A stretch of DNA of 64,000 nucleotides from CANLBN01 sp034111645 (GTDB lineage Bacteria > Pseudomonadota > Gammaproteobacteria > Pseudomonadales > Cellvibrionaceae): assembly GCA_034111645.1 (NCBI GenBank), contig JAWUWW010000003.1, positions 32,788 to 96,787 of the forward strand, given 5' to 3'. Under the pieces are notes generated by a model, which was not told where the DNA came from, did no database searches, and worked only from the letters and a program-made list of their open reading frames with translations. A program made the position numbers and the translations under genes. Each line of letters starts with the position of its first letter. Position 1 is the stretch's first letter. This document shows, one piece after another, positions 24,902 through 34,969 of this stretch.

Positions 24902-26131
24902 TCACTTTGATAGTTGAACTTCAGTAGCTTCGATATCCCAAAGCCCTTTAATAAAAAAAGTTCCTGCAAACGCAATAAAACTTATAATGGCGCTTATTTT
25001 TAAAACCAGTAAAACTCCTAAGCTATGAATAGCAATACCAGCACATAAGGCACCTAAGGGTGCAAAGCCAAATAATGTTAGCTGATAAATAGAAATGACG
25101 CGACCCATATAGTCTGGATCAGTATAGGATTGTAATATACTTCGACCAAGAGTCGCTGAAATACCTACCACTAGCCCCCATAAAAATATCAAAAACAATA
25201 GACCTTCAACTGTTGGTCCAGCACTTAATCCCAGTAAAATTAAACCTGAATACAAGACCGAAAAAATGACTCGACGACCTGGACCATCAAGCTGTTTACG
25301 GTAAATGATTATTAAAGCGCTAAGTAACATGCCTACAGTAAATAAGCCTTGTAAATAACTATAAAGTTCAACATCTCCCCTATAGATTGTTTTAACTAAT
25401 ATTGGCAATGCAACAATAAAAACACCTATATGAAAAAATCCATTAATCGCAGTCAGTGTCAGTAAAGAGCGTAAAATTTTGCTGCCCCAGCAAAACTTAA
25501 ATCCAGATATTGACAATGAATAACTGAATTTTTCTTTATCATGATTATTTTCAACAATGACTAAATTTTTATTTTTTTGCAGATTAACTAAGGCCAAACA
25601 AACAAAGACAAAAAATAATGCAAATATTTGTATTAATGGCAACAAAAATAGCGAAGCTTCATATAATTGTGAAGCAATACCAATACCAGCACTTTGGCCT
25701 ACGTATAAACAAATTCTGTTTTTTGCAATATGCGTTTGTAAATTACTCGTTGCTAGAAAACCTGCTAAATACTCTTTATATGGTTGTACAAATGCGTTGA
25801 TTGCACCTAATAAAAAAGCATAAAGTAATACCCAAAAAAGTGATATACCGTGTTGGAGTAATAAAAACAAAAATAACAAATGAACAACACTTGAAGCTAA
25901 CAGCAGACCTTGAAATTTTTTGAGTAACTCGCCTTTATCAAGACTAACACCACCAAAAACAAGCAGTAAAATATTTGGAATTAATACGGAACTTTGTACA
26001 ATGGAAATTAAAAAGGGTGTTAACTCTAAATGTTCAGTCGCCAGCCACGAAATAACAATAATTTGTATTCCCATCGCTAAGGATAGAAAAAATACAATCA
26101 TTAGATAATAAGTATTAATTCGAATTGACAT
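24902..26131 (-). CDS. MFS transporter (MFS_3 / EntS-like)
   Basis: Major facilitator superfamily permease with about 12 hydrophobic helices in 409 residues. The overall pattern (LATEHLELTPFLISIVQSS early, LLVFGGVSLDKGE at the end of helix 2, and the second half with GLVVGISATLGRSILQSYTD and YMGRVISIYQLTLFGFAPLG) resembles the EntS/MFS_3 group, which exports siderophores or drugs. No siderophore genes are nearby and the substrate is unknown. Transcribed alone on the minus strand. Confidence 0.82.
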   Translation of the reverse strand: MSIRINTYYLMIVFFLSLAMGIQIIVISWLATEHLELTPFLISIVQSSVLIPNILLLVFGGVSLDKGELLKKFQGLLLASSVVHLLFLFLLLQHGISLFWVLLYAFLLGAINAFVQPYKEYLAGFLATSNLQTHIAKNRICLYVGQSAGIGIASQLYEASLFLLPLIQIFALFFVFVCLALVNLQKNKNLVIVENNHDKEKFSYSLSISGFKFCWGSKILRSLLTLTAINGFFHIGVFIVALPILVKTIYRGDVELYSYLQGLFTVGMLLSALIIIYRKQLDGPGRRVIFSVLYSGLILLGLSAGPTVEGLLFLIFLWGLVVGISATLGRSILQSYTDPDYMGRVISIYQLTLFGFAPLGALCAGIAIHSLGVLLVLKISAIISFIAFAGTFFIKGLWDIEATEVQLSK

Positions 26132-26231
26132 TATTTTTTGTGGCCTTACTAGGTGGAAATTTTTTTAAAGCGATCATAAGATTGTATTTATGATGTTGCT
26201 TTTATGTATGCACCTGGATAATTTATGAAAA

Positions 26232-28298
26232 TCAAAAGTTTTTAATATTACGCTTTATATGCCTATATTTTTCTGTTGACAGAGTAATCTCTTGTGAATA
26301 CAAGATAGCATTAAAATCTGACTCAATGGATAATAATTGCGGCTTTGCGGAAGGTAGCTTTTGATAGGCTTTTACAAATATTGAACCAATGGTATCACCT
26401 GCATTAATAGCAACGCCTTTCTTTTTTAATCTTTTACATAAAAAATTATATAATCTTAATTCTTGAGACATGGGTCTCATGCTATTTTTTAATGTAAAAA
26501 AACTAAAAATAAATAACATAAAAATCGCAGGAACAATTAACAATAACGCCAAGCGTGTCGCTGTTATTTCTCCGAAAAAATCTTTTAAAAACCGTGATTG
26601 CTGCTGCTGATCATAACTTAACACCCAGCGTTGCCAACTGTAATTTAAGCTATCCCACTTTAGTGATAAAGAATTGATCCATGCAAGAGATGGTAATATA
26701 GTTGAATCTAATAACTCTTGATCATTTACCGAGAGAGAGTCTAACAGACCACCCTGCTCAATTCGATTTGGCGCTACAGCTGCGGTTGGATCAAAGCGTA
26801 TCCATCCCTCACCATCGAGCCAAACCTCAGCCCATGCATGAGCATCGTACTGACGAACTAACAAATAATTATCTTCCGCGTTCCACTCTCCACCTTGATA
26901 ACCGGTAACAACTCTCGCAGGAATCCCCACTGCCCGCATTAAAACAACAAAGCTACTTGCATAGTGCTCACAAAAGCCACTTTGCGTTGTGAATAAAAAA
27001 TCATCTGCAGTGTGAAATCCTACCTTAGGCGGTGATAAAGTGTAGGTAAATGATTGATTATAAAAATTTAGCACTTTATTAATATATTCATCATTCGAAC
27101 TAACTTCACTACGCCATAATTTTGCAGTCTCAATCGTTTTTGGATTAAATCCTTGTGGAAGTGAAAGCGCCTGCTGCAGGCGTTCTTGCTGTTCATTAGC
27201 TTGATAGTTTAAAGAAGAATAGACTTCATACTTGATACGTTGAGTGACGGGATTATTTAACCATAATTCATTTGTAGATGTGCGCTTTAATCGGTTATCG
27301 TTAATTGTTGCAAGCGGCAGTGCATATAGCCATGGAGTATTAGTGGGCTCTAAGACAATCTCGTAATTAAAAACCGATGACTGATCATTTAAATCAGTAG
27401 GTATATATGTCGTTGCATTCACTTTATTAACAGCAAATAAATTTTCATTTTTTAATCTATCCCAGCGTCTGCCATCGAACTCTGTAAAGACGAGTCCACG
27501 CCAGTATCGCTCAGATGGCTCAGGCAATTTGTTATCTTTAAAGCTAACTCTAAATGCAAGTTTTCGACTGCGTGTTAAATTACTAAAGTCACCTGGAGAC
27601 ATACTGTCACTCACGCCGGTAACAGCACTGTCATTTTTGAGGGGCACAGACCATAAAGTGCCAACACGTGGAAATACAAAAAGCATCAACAGCATAAGTG
27701 GTACAGCTTGTACTAATAATATTGATACAATGCGAAAAGAACGACGAGAAATGAAATGAATATGGCTACCATGTAAAACAAGTAGGCACGCCGTTAAAAA
27801 CCAAATCACAAATAGACTTGCTATTGTAACAACAATACCTTGCTCAAATAAAAATGCACAACTGGTGACAAAATATCCAATGAAGACAACTTTAATAGCA
27901 TCTCGTTGATTATTAACTTCTAACAATATCAATACAAAAGCTAATGCCAACAAGGTAACCATTGGCTCTAAATTAAACCATTGTTTATAAGTGCTAGTAA
28001 TTGCAACAATAGAAACTAAAACGATGACTGCACGTATCGCAGAGTTAGGAAAAGGCCATCGACCGCGTATTATTTGTATGCGCCAGATAAAAACAATAAC
28101 GGCAACAATAAATAACCAAACAGGTAACATCGAAAAATTAAGAAGAATTGCACCAGCTTGCGCAAACAACAGACCAATTAAGACTTCACGATTAATAGTC
28201 TGATTGACTTGAAGCTTTTTCTGATTGCTTGCTTTACTACCCTTAATTGAAGATGAAGTAGAAGAGCTTTTGCGCTCGCGTTTAGTAAAATTAAACAC
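26232..28298 (-). CDS. TgpA-type membrane transglutaminase-like protein (DUF3488 + transglutaminase core)
   Basis: Inner-membrane protein with several N-terminal helices (about residues 45-205), a periplasmic transglutaminase-like domain and one more helix near the C-terminus (LALLLIVPAIFMLFIFSFF). The catalytic triad is visible: Cys in SGFCEHYASSF, His in YDAHAWAEVW, Asp in RFDPTAAVAP. P. aeruginosa TgpA is essential, though its substrate is unknown. The start is put at GTG 28298, where the sequence GTGTTTAA overlaps the DUF58 stop; a TTG at 28319 would add seven residues. Third gene of a MoxR-DUF58-TgpA operon. Confidence 0.9.
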   Translation of the reverse strand: MFNFTKRERKSSSTSSSIKGSKASNQKKLQVNQTINREVLIGLLFAQAGAILLNFSMLPVWLFIVAVIVFIWRIQIIRGRWPFPNSAIRAVIVLVSIVAITSTYKQWFNLEPMVTLLALAFVLILLEVNNQRDAIKVVFIGYFVTSCAFLFEQGIVVTIASLFVIWFLTACLLVLHGSHIHFISRRSFRIVSILLVQAVPLMLLMLFVFPRVGTLWSVPLKNDSAVTGVSDSMSPGDFSNLTRSRKLAFRVSFKDNKLPEPSERYWRGLVFTEFDGRRWDRLKNENLFAVNKVNATTYIPTDLNDQSSVFNYEIVLEPTNTPWLYALPLATINDNRLKRTSTNELWLNNPVTQRIKYEVYSSLNYQANEQQERLQQALSLPQGFNPKTIETAKLWRSEVSSNDEYINKVLNFYNQSFTYTLSPPKVGFHTADDFLFTTQSGFCEHYASSFVVLMRAVGIPARVVTGYQGGEWNAEDNYLLVRQYDAHAWAEVWLDGEGWIRFDPTAAVAPNRIEQGGLLDSLSVNDQELLDSTILPSLAWINSLSLKWDSLNYSWQRWVLSYDQQQQSRFLKDFFGEITATRLALLLIVPAIFMLFIFSFFTLKNSMRPMSQELRLYNFLCKRLKKKGVAINAGDTIGSIFVKAYQKLPSAKPQLLSIESDFNAILYSQEITLSTEKYRHIKRNIKNF

Positions 28299-29301
28299 GA
28301 TCCACTCTTTCCCACTCAAACAAAGCTAAAGCTTCGAGAAGTTTTAATTTATGATCTTCGCCAATCGAGGGATCGATAACATGATTAGGTAAGCGCAGCC
28401 CATACGTCGACGAGGACTGTTGATTTTGTGCAAGATCTAATACGCAAAAACACAGCCGCGATAGCCTTGCCTCTTTTGATAAACCTTCAAATTGATGCCA
28501 ATCTAGCCAGTAGTTCTCGCTCATATGATCTTCATACATTCGCGTCGCAAGACCTTGTCCGCGCGCCATTACTCGCCAGTCGATATCACGCAGTGAATCA
28601 CCAGCTACATATTCACGAATACCAGCAAATTCTTCACTACCACTTTTAAATTGCTGATGAACAATTTCGTCATTTTCATCCAATAATTGCTGAGTTGGCA
28701 TCACCGATGATTCGACCGCTTGTGGATAAGCTAAAATTCTAGAATCAATATAAAGATAAGACCAAGCAACAATTAAACCTAAAGGAAAACGCGTCGTAAT
28801 TTTTACTCGCCCAGGTTGACACCAACCTCGGTGCAAAAGCGGCACGCGTAAGCTTACCTTTACATGATCATCATCTAATAATGAAAACCTAACAGACTCG
28901 TCAACAATACTGCTTAACTCTATGGCTTCATAACTACGCGTATTAATACGTTTAATTATTAAATCAATAATACCCGTATCACCTGCAAAACCTGCGTGCG
29001 TTTTAACAATACTAATACTCAAGCCGGCTAAATGCGCGTAGGTATGATGAATACAAACAATCATTAACGCCAGCAGTAAAAAAGCAATACTTAGGATAAG
29101 ATTATTTTCGTAGTTTGTACCTAACAACCACAGTAAAAAAATTAACACACAAAAATACAATCCAGTTTTTGAAGGCACAATGAAAATATTATTATGCTTT
29201 AAGACATGAGTTTTTTGGGGAGGATTACGTCGCTTTAGCCAGCCATCGAGCCATATTTGAAAGCGATTTTTAAACAGCTTGTCCCATGTATAACTAATCA
29301 T
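28291..29301 (-). CDS. DUF58 domain protein
   Basis: 336-residue protein with two N-terminal membrane helices (TGLYFCVLIFLLWLLGTNY and NLILSIAFLLLALMIVCI) and a C-terminal DUF58 domain carrying the family signature GIREYVAGDSLRDIDWRVMA and then LATRMYED. DUF58 proteins usually contain a von Willebrand A-like fold and act with MoxR ATPases; no reaction is known. It starts 15 bases after the MoxR gene and overlaps the TgpA-like gene by eight bases, so it belongs to a tight operon. Confidence 0.9.
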   Translation of the reverse strand: MISYTWDKLFKNRFQIWLDGWLKRRNPPQKTHVLKHNNIFIVPSKTGLYFCVLIFLLWLLGTNYENNLILSIAFLLLALMIVCIHHTYAHLAGLSISIVKTHAGFAGDTGIIDLIIKRINTRSYEAIELSSIVDESVRFSLLDDDHVKVSLRVPLLHRGWCQPGRVKITTRFPLGLIVAWSYLYIDSRILAYPQAVESSVMPTQQLLDENDEIVHQQFKSGSEEFAGIREYVAGDSLRDIDWRVMARGQGLATRMYEDHMSENYWLDWHQFEGLSKEARLSRLCFCVLDLAQNQQSSSTYGLRLPNHVIDPSIGEDHKLKLLEALALFEWERVDRV

Positions 29302-29316
29302 GATTTACCCTTGCTT

Positions 29317-30261
29317 TTACAAAACAACGGGAATAGATCTAATAATTTTATCGACTTGATTACGCGCAACATTTTCCAACTCTGTGGGTAACAATCGATG
29401 GCCAATTACAGGCAACATCAACTGCTGAATATCCTCAGGGATAACGTATTGTCGTTGATGAATTAAAGCCCACGCTTTTGCACAATGTAACCAAGCTAAT
29501 GCCGCACGAGGAGATAAACCATGACTAAAATCACCAGATTCACGCGTATAAGTTAATAAGCGTTGAAAGTAATCTAATAATTGATCGCTAACGGTAATTT
29601 CACCGACGATATTTTGTAATTGTTTTAGTGTCTGTAAATTTACTTCGGGCTGTATGGCTTCTAATCGCTGTTTAGGATCAACCCCTTTTAATAGTTCTCT
29701 CTCAGCTTTTGGATCGGGATAACCCAGTGAAATCCGCATCATAAATCTGTCGAGCTGTGACTCGGGCAGAGGAAAAGTACCCGTTTGATGCTGTGAATTT
29801 TGCGTCGCTATTACAAAAAAATGCTCATCAAGTGGATGTGAAACACCATCAACTGTGACTTGATTTTCAGACATTGCTTCAAGTAATGCACTTTGTGTTT
29901 TAGGCGAAGATCGATTAATTTCGTCGGCCAATAAAATTTGAGTGAAGATAGGCCCTGCTCTAAATTCAAACTCATTTGTTTTAGGATTAAAAATAGAGGC
30001 CCCTAGCACATCACCCGGCAACAGATCACTGGTAAATTGCACGCGCTTAAATTGTAAGCCTAATACTGCTGCAAGCCCATGAGCTAGGGTAGTTTTGCCC
30101 ATGCCGGGCAAATCTTCAATCAATAGGTTACCTTTTGCTAATATACAGGCAAGCGAAAGTTTAACACGCTCTTCTTTGCCTAATAATATCGAGTTAAGCT
30201 GATAAGTCATTTCGGAAATAAGATCTGTAATGGTCGTGTTTTTAACAGGCTTTACTGACAT
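29317..30261 (-). CDS. MoxR-family AAA+ ATPase
   Basis: Chaperone-like AAA+ ATPase of 314 residues. Walker A LLIEDLPGMGKTTLAHGLA (about 52-70), Walker B ILLADEINRSSPKTQSALLE (about 110-129), sensor 1 FFVIATQNSQ, and the C-terminal lid with SPRAALAWLHCAKAWAL. MoxR proteins are thought to activate or assemble partners encoded next to them, here DUF58 and TgpA-like proteins. First gene of the operon; the start at 30261 has a weak GAGACG upstream. Confidence 0.95.
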   Translation of the reverse strand: MSVKPVKNTTITDLISEMTYQLNSILLGKEERVKLSLACILAKGNLLIEDLPGMGKTTLAHGLAAVLGLQFKRVQFTSDLLPGDVLGASIFNPKTNEFEFRAGPIFTQILLADEINRSSPKTQSALLEAMSENQVTVDGVSHPLDEHFFVIATQNSQHQTGTFPLPESQLDRFMMRISLGYPDPKAERELLKGVDPKQRLEAIQPEVNLQTLKQLQNIVGEITVSDQLLDYFQRLLTYTRESGDFSHGLSPRAALAWLHCAKAWALIHQRQYVIPEDIQQLMLPVIGHRLLPTELENVARNQVDKIIRSIPVVL

Positions 30262-30661
30262 ATAAGCGTCTCGATAGATTAACGTAATGTTATAAAAGTG
30301 ACTAGCGAACGCCTAGGCTCTTTTAAACAAGATTGATTTAAGAATAGTACGGCTTTTAATTTATGCTATAAAGTTGATTAATTATGAAAGCTTGCACGCT
30401 AATAGTGTCGTTAAAGATGATATCAAATTTATTGATAACATTTGCAATGATTATGTAACATTTATATACGTTTCCCCGAAAATAAAGGATGAAAGCGATA
30501 AAGTCACAGGGCAAATGGGCTTAGTTAAGTATGAACGGAAGTATTAATAAGAAAGAGCAAGTAATAACAAAGAGCAAATAATAAAAAAGTACAAAACTGT
30601 GCAGCTACCCATCAAAAGATGGATAGCCTGAAGAAGCAATAAAATGTATCAGTTAAAGCGA
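30262..30661. other. Spacer with an open, start-less frame
   Basis: 400 bases between metZ and the MoxR gene. On the plus strand the frame 30317-30547 is open for 76 codons and the part from 30386 reads like protein (ESLHANSVVKDDIKFIDNIC, then YVTFIYVSPKIKDESDKVTG), ending at TAA 30545-30547. There is no ATG or GTG in frame ahead of that stretch, only TTG and ATT codons. It may be a remnant of a lost gene or chance. Nothing else is seen. Confidence 0.35.
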
Positions 30662-31873
30662 CTAAATCGCGTGAATGCCTCGATCGAGATCGTCGATAAT
30701 ATCTTTAACAGTTTCAAGACCAACAGCAACTCGAATAAGAGTGTCTGATATACCCGCTCTTTGTTTTTCTTCGTCGCTTAAACGTCCATGGGTTGTTGTC
30801 GCTGGATGGACAATTGTTGTTTTGGCATCACCTAAATTTGCAGTTATCGATAAAATACGTGTCGCATTAATAAAAGACCATGCATCCGCGCGCTTACCTT
30901 TGACCTCAAATGAGAGCACACCGCCAAAGTGTTTTTGCTGCTCACGCGCAAGCGTATGGCCCTCGTGAGTTGGCAGGCCACAGTAATATACTTTTTCTAT
31001 TTGTGGCTGTTCGTTAAGCCACCAAGCCACTTCAAGCGCATTAACCGAGTGTGCCTGCATTCTTATATTAAGTGTCTCTAAGCTCTTTAAAAATATCCAT
31101 GCATTAAAGGGACTTAACGATGGGCCACAGGTACGAATAAAACCTAGCACTTGATCCATATGCTCAGCACTTCCAACAACAACACCACCTAGGCAACGAC
31201 CCTGACCATCAAGATATTTGGTTGCCGAGTGGGTAACAATATCGGCGCCTAGATCTAGAGGACGTTGCAATGCTGGGGTACAAAAACAGTTATCAACAAT
31301 CAACAAGCAATCACTGGCATGCGCGAGATCTGCTAATTTTCTGATGTCAGCCACCTCGCAAAGAGGATTTGATGGCGTCTCTAAAAACAAACACTTGGTC
31401 TTTGAGTTTATTGCCTGCTCCCAAGCTACAAGGTCAGTTAATGCAACAAAAGACACATCGATACCAAATTTTTGTAGATATTTAGTAAATAACATTGTTG
31501 TTGTTCCAAACACACTGCGCGAACATACAACATGATCACCTGGCTGAAACATTGCCAAGAATGTACTTAAGATAGCAGCCATACCCGATGCCGTAGCAAC
31601 CGCAGCTTCGGCACCTTCAAGTGCGGCAATGCGATCTTCGAATGTTCTAACAGTAGGATTGGTATAGCGCGAGTAGACGTTGCCTTCTTCTTCACCAGAA
31701 AAACGCGCTGCAGCCTGCTCTGCCGAGTCAAACACATAGCTAGATGTTAAGAAAATAGGCTCGCAATGTTCGCCCTCTTGAGTTCTCGATATTCCAGAGC
31801 GAATTGCTAATGTATCTAAGCCAAGATTCAATTCATTTTCTTCTATAAAGTCTTTTCTTTCGTTATCTGTCAA
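30662..31873 (-). CDS. metZ: O-succinylhomoserine sulfhydrylase
   Basis: PLP-dependent enzyme that makes homocysteine from O-succinylhomoserine and sulfide in methionine synthesis. The 403 residues belong to the Cys/Met-metabolism family: SSYVFDSAEQAAARFSGEEEG, YSRYTNPTVRTFE, GMAAILSTF, DNCFCTPALQRPLDLGADIV and the PLP lysine in THSATKYLDG. The position just downstream of purF is the Pseudomonas arrangement, where the enzyme is MetZ. A cystathionine gamma-synthase role cannot be excluded from sequence alone, but context favours MetZ. Confidence 0.92.
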   Translation of the reverse strand: MTDNERKDFIEENELNLGLDTLAIRSGISRTQEGEHCEPIFLTSSYVFDSAEQAAARFSGEEEGNVYSRYTNPTVRTFEDRIAALEGAEAAVATASGMAAILSTFLAMFQPGDHVVCSRSVFGTTTMLFTKYLQKFGIDVSFVALTDLVAWEQAINSKTKCLFLETPSNPLCEVADIRKLADLAHASDCLLIVDNCFCTPALQRPLDLGADIVTHSATKYLDGQGRCLGGVVVGSAEHMDQVLGFIRTCGPSLSPFNAWIFLKSLETLNIRMQAHSVNALEVAWWLNEQPQIEKVYYCGLPTHEGHTLAREQQKHFGGVLSFEVKGKRADAWSFINATRILSITANLGDAKTTIVHPATTTHGRLSDEEKQRAGISDTLIRVAVGLETVKDIIDDLDRGIHAI

Positions 31874-32108
31874 AATATTACCTGTCGTATAAAATATTAT
31901 GTGGGCGCTGAACGTCTAAGAATAAAGTTTATATAAAACGTTCTTGCTTCTCACTCTTTAATAAATGCCTGTAGTCAAAAACACGCTTTGAATGAATTTG
32001 TAATAAGACATCAACAAATTAGACCATTCTTACTCTGTAAGCCGTTATGGTTTACAAATAGGTTTACACATAAATTTATAAATTAAATAATCATTAGCAA
32101 TAAACTTT

Positions 32109-33638
32109 CTAAGCCTCTGCTGTATCGTTGTGAATACCGACGACATTAGCATTACCAAGATCTAATTCTCGCTGCTTGCTTTGCTGCGAGTCACTTCTTG
32201 CTGCGCTCAATTTATCCAGATATTCTTGTGTCACATCATTGGTCACATAGTTACCATCAAACACTGCACAATCAAACTCTGTGATGCTCGGATTACCCTC
32301 AGAAGATGCCTCAATTAAATCATCTAAATCTTGATAAATTAACCAATCTGCTCCAATTGCATGAGCGACTTGTTCATCGGTACGTCCATGAGCAATGAGT
32401 TCATTGACCGACGGCATATCAATACCATAAACGTTCGGGTATTTAACCGCAGGCGCCGCTGATGCTATATAGACTTTTCTAGCACCTGCATCTCTTGCCA
32501 TTTGAATAATTTGTTCGCTAGTGGTTCCGCGAACAATAGAGTCATCGACTAAAAGTACATTTTTATCTTTAAACTCAAGCGCAATAGGATTTAATTTTTG
32601 TCGTACAGATTTTTTACGCTGTTGCTGTCCGGGCATAATAAAAGTACGCCCAATATAGCGATTTTTCATCAAGCCTTCGCGAAACTTAACACCCAAATTG
32701 TAGGCCAATGCTTGGCCAGAAACACGACTACTATCTGGAATAGGAATTACCACATCGATATCGTGACCAGGGCGCTCGCGCAAAATTTTCTCGGCAAGTT
32801 TTTCGCCCTGACGAAGTCGGGCTTTATACACTGATATACCATCCATAATTGAATCGGGACGCGCAAAATATACGTGCTCAAAGATACAGGGACGACACGT
32901 TGTTTTTTCGGCACAGATTTGTGTATGCAGTTCGCCATCTGTTGTGATGAAGATCGCCTCACCTGGTTTTACATCACGAATCAATTTGAAACCTAACACG
33001 TCTAGCGCAACACTCTCTGAGGCAATCATAAACTCAGGGCCTTGCAATGTTAGACGCTTGCCAAATACCAATGGACGAATACCATCGGGATCTCGAAAAG
33101 CAACTAGTCCATAGTTTGCAATCAGGGCAACAGCGGCATAACCACCTCTTACACGCTTATTAACATTGGTTACGGCTGTAAAAATATCATCTTTCAAGGC
33201 GCGAAGTTTTCCCAACTTTTGCAGTTCTTTCGCAAAAACATTCAGCAAAACCTCGGAGTCAGAATCCGTATTCATATGACGTAAATCATCGCGATAAAGT
33301 TCATCTCGCACTGTATCAGCATTCGTCAAATTACCATTATGCGCTAATGCAATTCCATAAGGTGAGTTAACATAAAAAGGTTGAGCCAACGCAGGACCAG
33401 AACTCCCTGCCGTAGGATAGCGCACGTGACCTATACCATAGTTTCCCGCTAGCCTGCGCATATGGCGAGTATGAAAAACATCTTTTACCAGACCGTTACC
33501 CTTTTGTTGTGCAATTCGGCCATCATCGCAAGTTACGATTCCGGCTGCATCTTGGCCACGATGTTGAAGCATTGTGAGTGCATCATACAACTGAAGATTG
33601 ACTTCGCTCTTACTAACAATACCGACCAAACCACACAT
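32109..33638 (-). CDS. purF: Amidophosphoribosyltransferase
   Basis: First committed step of purine synthesis: PRPP + glutamine to phosphoribosylamine. In 509 residues the class II glutaminase domain begins MCGLVGIVSKSEV, so Cys2 becomes the N-terminal nucleophile after Met removal, with HVRYPTAGSS and HNGNLTNA following. The phosphoribosyltransferase domain has the PRPP loop VLLVDDSIVRGTTSEQI near residues 360-376. The form is the E. coli type without propeptide. Follows cvpA by 48 bases, the classical cvpA-purF pair. Confidence 0.97.
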   Translation of the reverse strand: MCGLVGIVSKSEVNLQLYDALTMLQHRGQDAAGIVTCDDGRIAQQKGNGLVKDVFHTRHMRRLAGNYGIGHVRYPTAGSSGPALAQPFYVNSPYGIALAHNGNLTNADTVRDELYRDDLRHMNTDSDSEVLLNVFAKELQKLGKLRALKDDIFTAVTNVNKRVRGGYAAVALIANYGLVAFRDPDGIRPLVFGKRLTLQGPEFMIASESVALDVLGFKLIRDVKPGEAIFITTDGELHTQICAEKTTCRPCIFEHVYFARPDSIMDGISVYKARLRQGEKLAEKILRERPGHDIDVVIPIPDSSRVSGQALAYNLGVKFREGLMKNRYIGRTFIMPGQQQRKKSVRQKLNPIALEFKDKNVLLVDDSIVRGTTSEQIIQMARDAGARKVYIASAAPAVKYPNVYGIDMPSVNELIAHGRTDEQVAHAIGADWLIYQDLDDLIEASSEGNPSITEFDCAVFDGNYVTNDVTQEYLDKLSAARSDSQQSKQRELDLGNANVVGIHNDTAEA

Positions 33639-33685
33639 AAGTGCTTACCTCGATTTAACAATCTTTAGAAACAGTTTTTAAAAAC

Positions 33686-34192
33686 CTATTGAATAACTTT
33701 TTTAGCGGACTCAAAAAGCGAGACAGCAAGCGTTCGAAATTTATCTTCAAAACTTAAAAAATGTGGGATCAACCTTGAATCATGCCACCATATATCTTGA
33801 TCAACAGGTACCATTTTGGGTAGATATAAAACAATAACCATAATGATAACAAAGCCACGAATTACGCCAAACAATACCCCTAATAAGCGATCAGTACCCG
33901 ACAAACCTGTCGCTTTGATAAGTGAAGATAAAAGATAGTTTACCGCACCACCTATAAGCAAAGTGACGACAAATAAACTCGCAAATGCGATCATCTGTCT
34001 GAGCGAGACAGCATCAATATAGGCCGTTAAAAAAGGTGCCAACTTAGGACTAAACCAAGTAGCAACACCAAAAGCAATGACCCAAATAGCAACCGACAAT
34101 GCCTCTTTAACAAAGCCTCTAACAAGGCTGATTGCACAAGAAAGACTGAGTATCGCAATAATTACCCAATCTGCCCAATTAAACACTGTCAT
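33686..34192 (-). CDS. cvpA: CvpA family inner-membrane protein
   Basis: Small membrane protein with four hydrophobic segments; CvpA is needed for colicin V production in E. coli and for bile/envelope tolerance in other species. The ATG at 34192 gives 168 residues beginning MTVFNWADWVIIAILSLSCA, which fits CvpA (about 162 aa); an in-frame TTG at 34204 is less likely. Later segments include VRGFVKEALSVAIWVIAFG and GTDRLLGVLFGVIRGFVIIM, both typical of the family. Gene order dedD-cvpA-purF is conserved. Confidence 0.92.
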   Translation of the reverse strand: MTVFNWADWVIIAILSLSCAISLVRGFVKEALSVAIWVIAFGVATWFSPKLAPFLTAYIDAVSLRQMIAFASLFVVTLLIGGAVNYLLSSLIKATGLSGTDRLLGVLFGVIRGFVIIMVIVLYLPKMVPVDQDIWWHDSRLIPHFLSFEDKFRTLAVSLFESAKKVIQ

Positions 34193-34338
34193 CGCCTCGC
34201 CCAAGTGGGTTTATTTTCAAATATACCTTGTTAAATATAATCTGGTAAATATACCGCCAAACATTGTGCATTTTACTCTTTAGACAAAAACATACACGTA
34301 TTGAACATAACATTACTAACGGCAATTTCATTAAAAAT

Positions 34339-34950
34339 CTAATCACCTGATAGTGGATTAAAGTGAAGTAATTGTGATTTCACTTTATGAATGTTATCAA
34401 TTTCTTGTTGCCTTGCCATAGCCTGATTTTTATCAATAATAGGTCCAAGATAAACTCGATAAAATTGTCCTTGGCTGGTATTGGCTGATTTAAAATAGGC
34501 TTGGTCATTACCTTTGCTTAAAGTCTCTACAAACTTTTCTGCACTCTCTTTAGATTTAAAACTAGCCACTTGCAAGACCCAACCCAAAGGCACGCCATTG
34601 CTATTTAGTTTTGCATCTATTGTAGGCGTATTAACTAATGCTTCAGGGCTTGGTTGATTAACAGAATTAAGATCTTTAACTGCTAATATCGTGTTTTCAG
34701 CACTCTCAGTATTTTGACCCGATTGGGGTGGTGCCGGTTGAAATAATTCGGATGCTTTTGGCACAACAATCGATTCAGGCTTGGTCGGCTTATTAATAAC
34801 AATAGCTTCAATAGATGGGGATGTCGGTATTTGGCTGCGAGTATCAATCTCGACTCGTTCAGCCTTTTGAAAAAATGAAGGCAAAAAAATAACAGCTAAA
34901 GCGATGAGTACGCATGCACCCACTAACCGTTGCTTAAGATGTTCGTCCAC
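34339..34950 (-). CDS. dedD: SPOR-domain cell-division protein (DedD-like)
   Basis: Bitopic protein of 203 residues: a short cytoplasmic start (MDEHLKQRLVGA), one membrane helix (CVLIALAVIFLPSFF), a Pro/Ser/Glu-rich periplasmic linker and a C-terminal SPOR domain (WVLQVASFKSKESAEKFVET, FYRVYLGPIIDKNQAMARQQ). SPOR domains bind denuded glycan strands at the division septum; E. coli DedD helps constriction. The place between folC and cvpA is that of dedD in E. coli and its Pseudomonas counterpart. Confidence 0.92.
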   Translation of the reverse strand: MDEHLKQRLVGACVLIALAVIFLPSFFQKAERVEIDTRSQIPTSPSIEAIVINKPTKPESIVVPKASELFQPAPPQSGQNTESAENTILAVKDLNSVNQPSPEALVNTPTIDAKLNSNGVPLGWVLQVASFKSKESAEKFVETLSKGNDQAYFKSANTSQGQFYRVYLGPIIDKNQAMARQQEIDNIHKVKSQLLHFNPLSGD

Positions 34951-34969
34951 GTATGCGCCTACCTACCAA

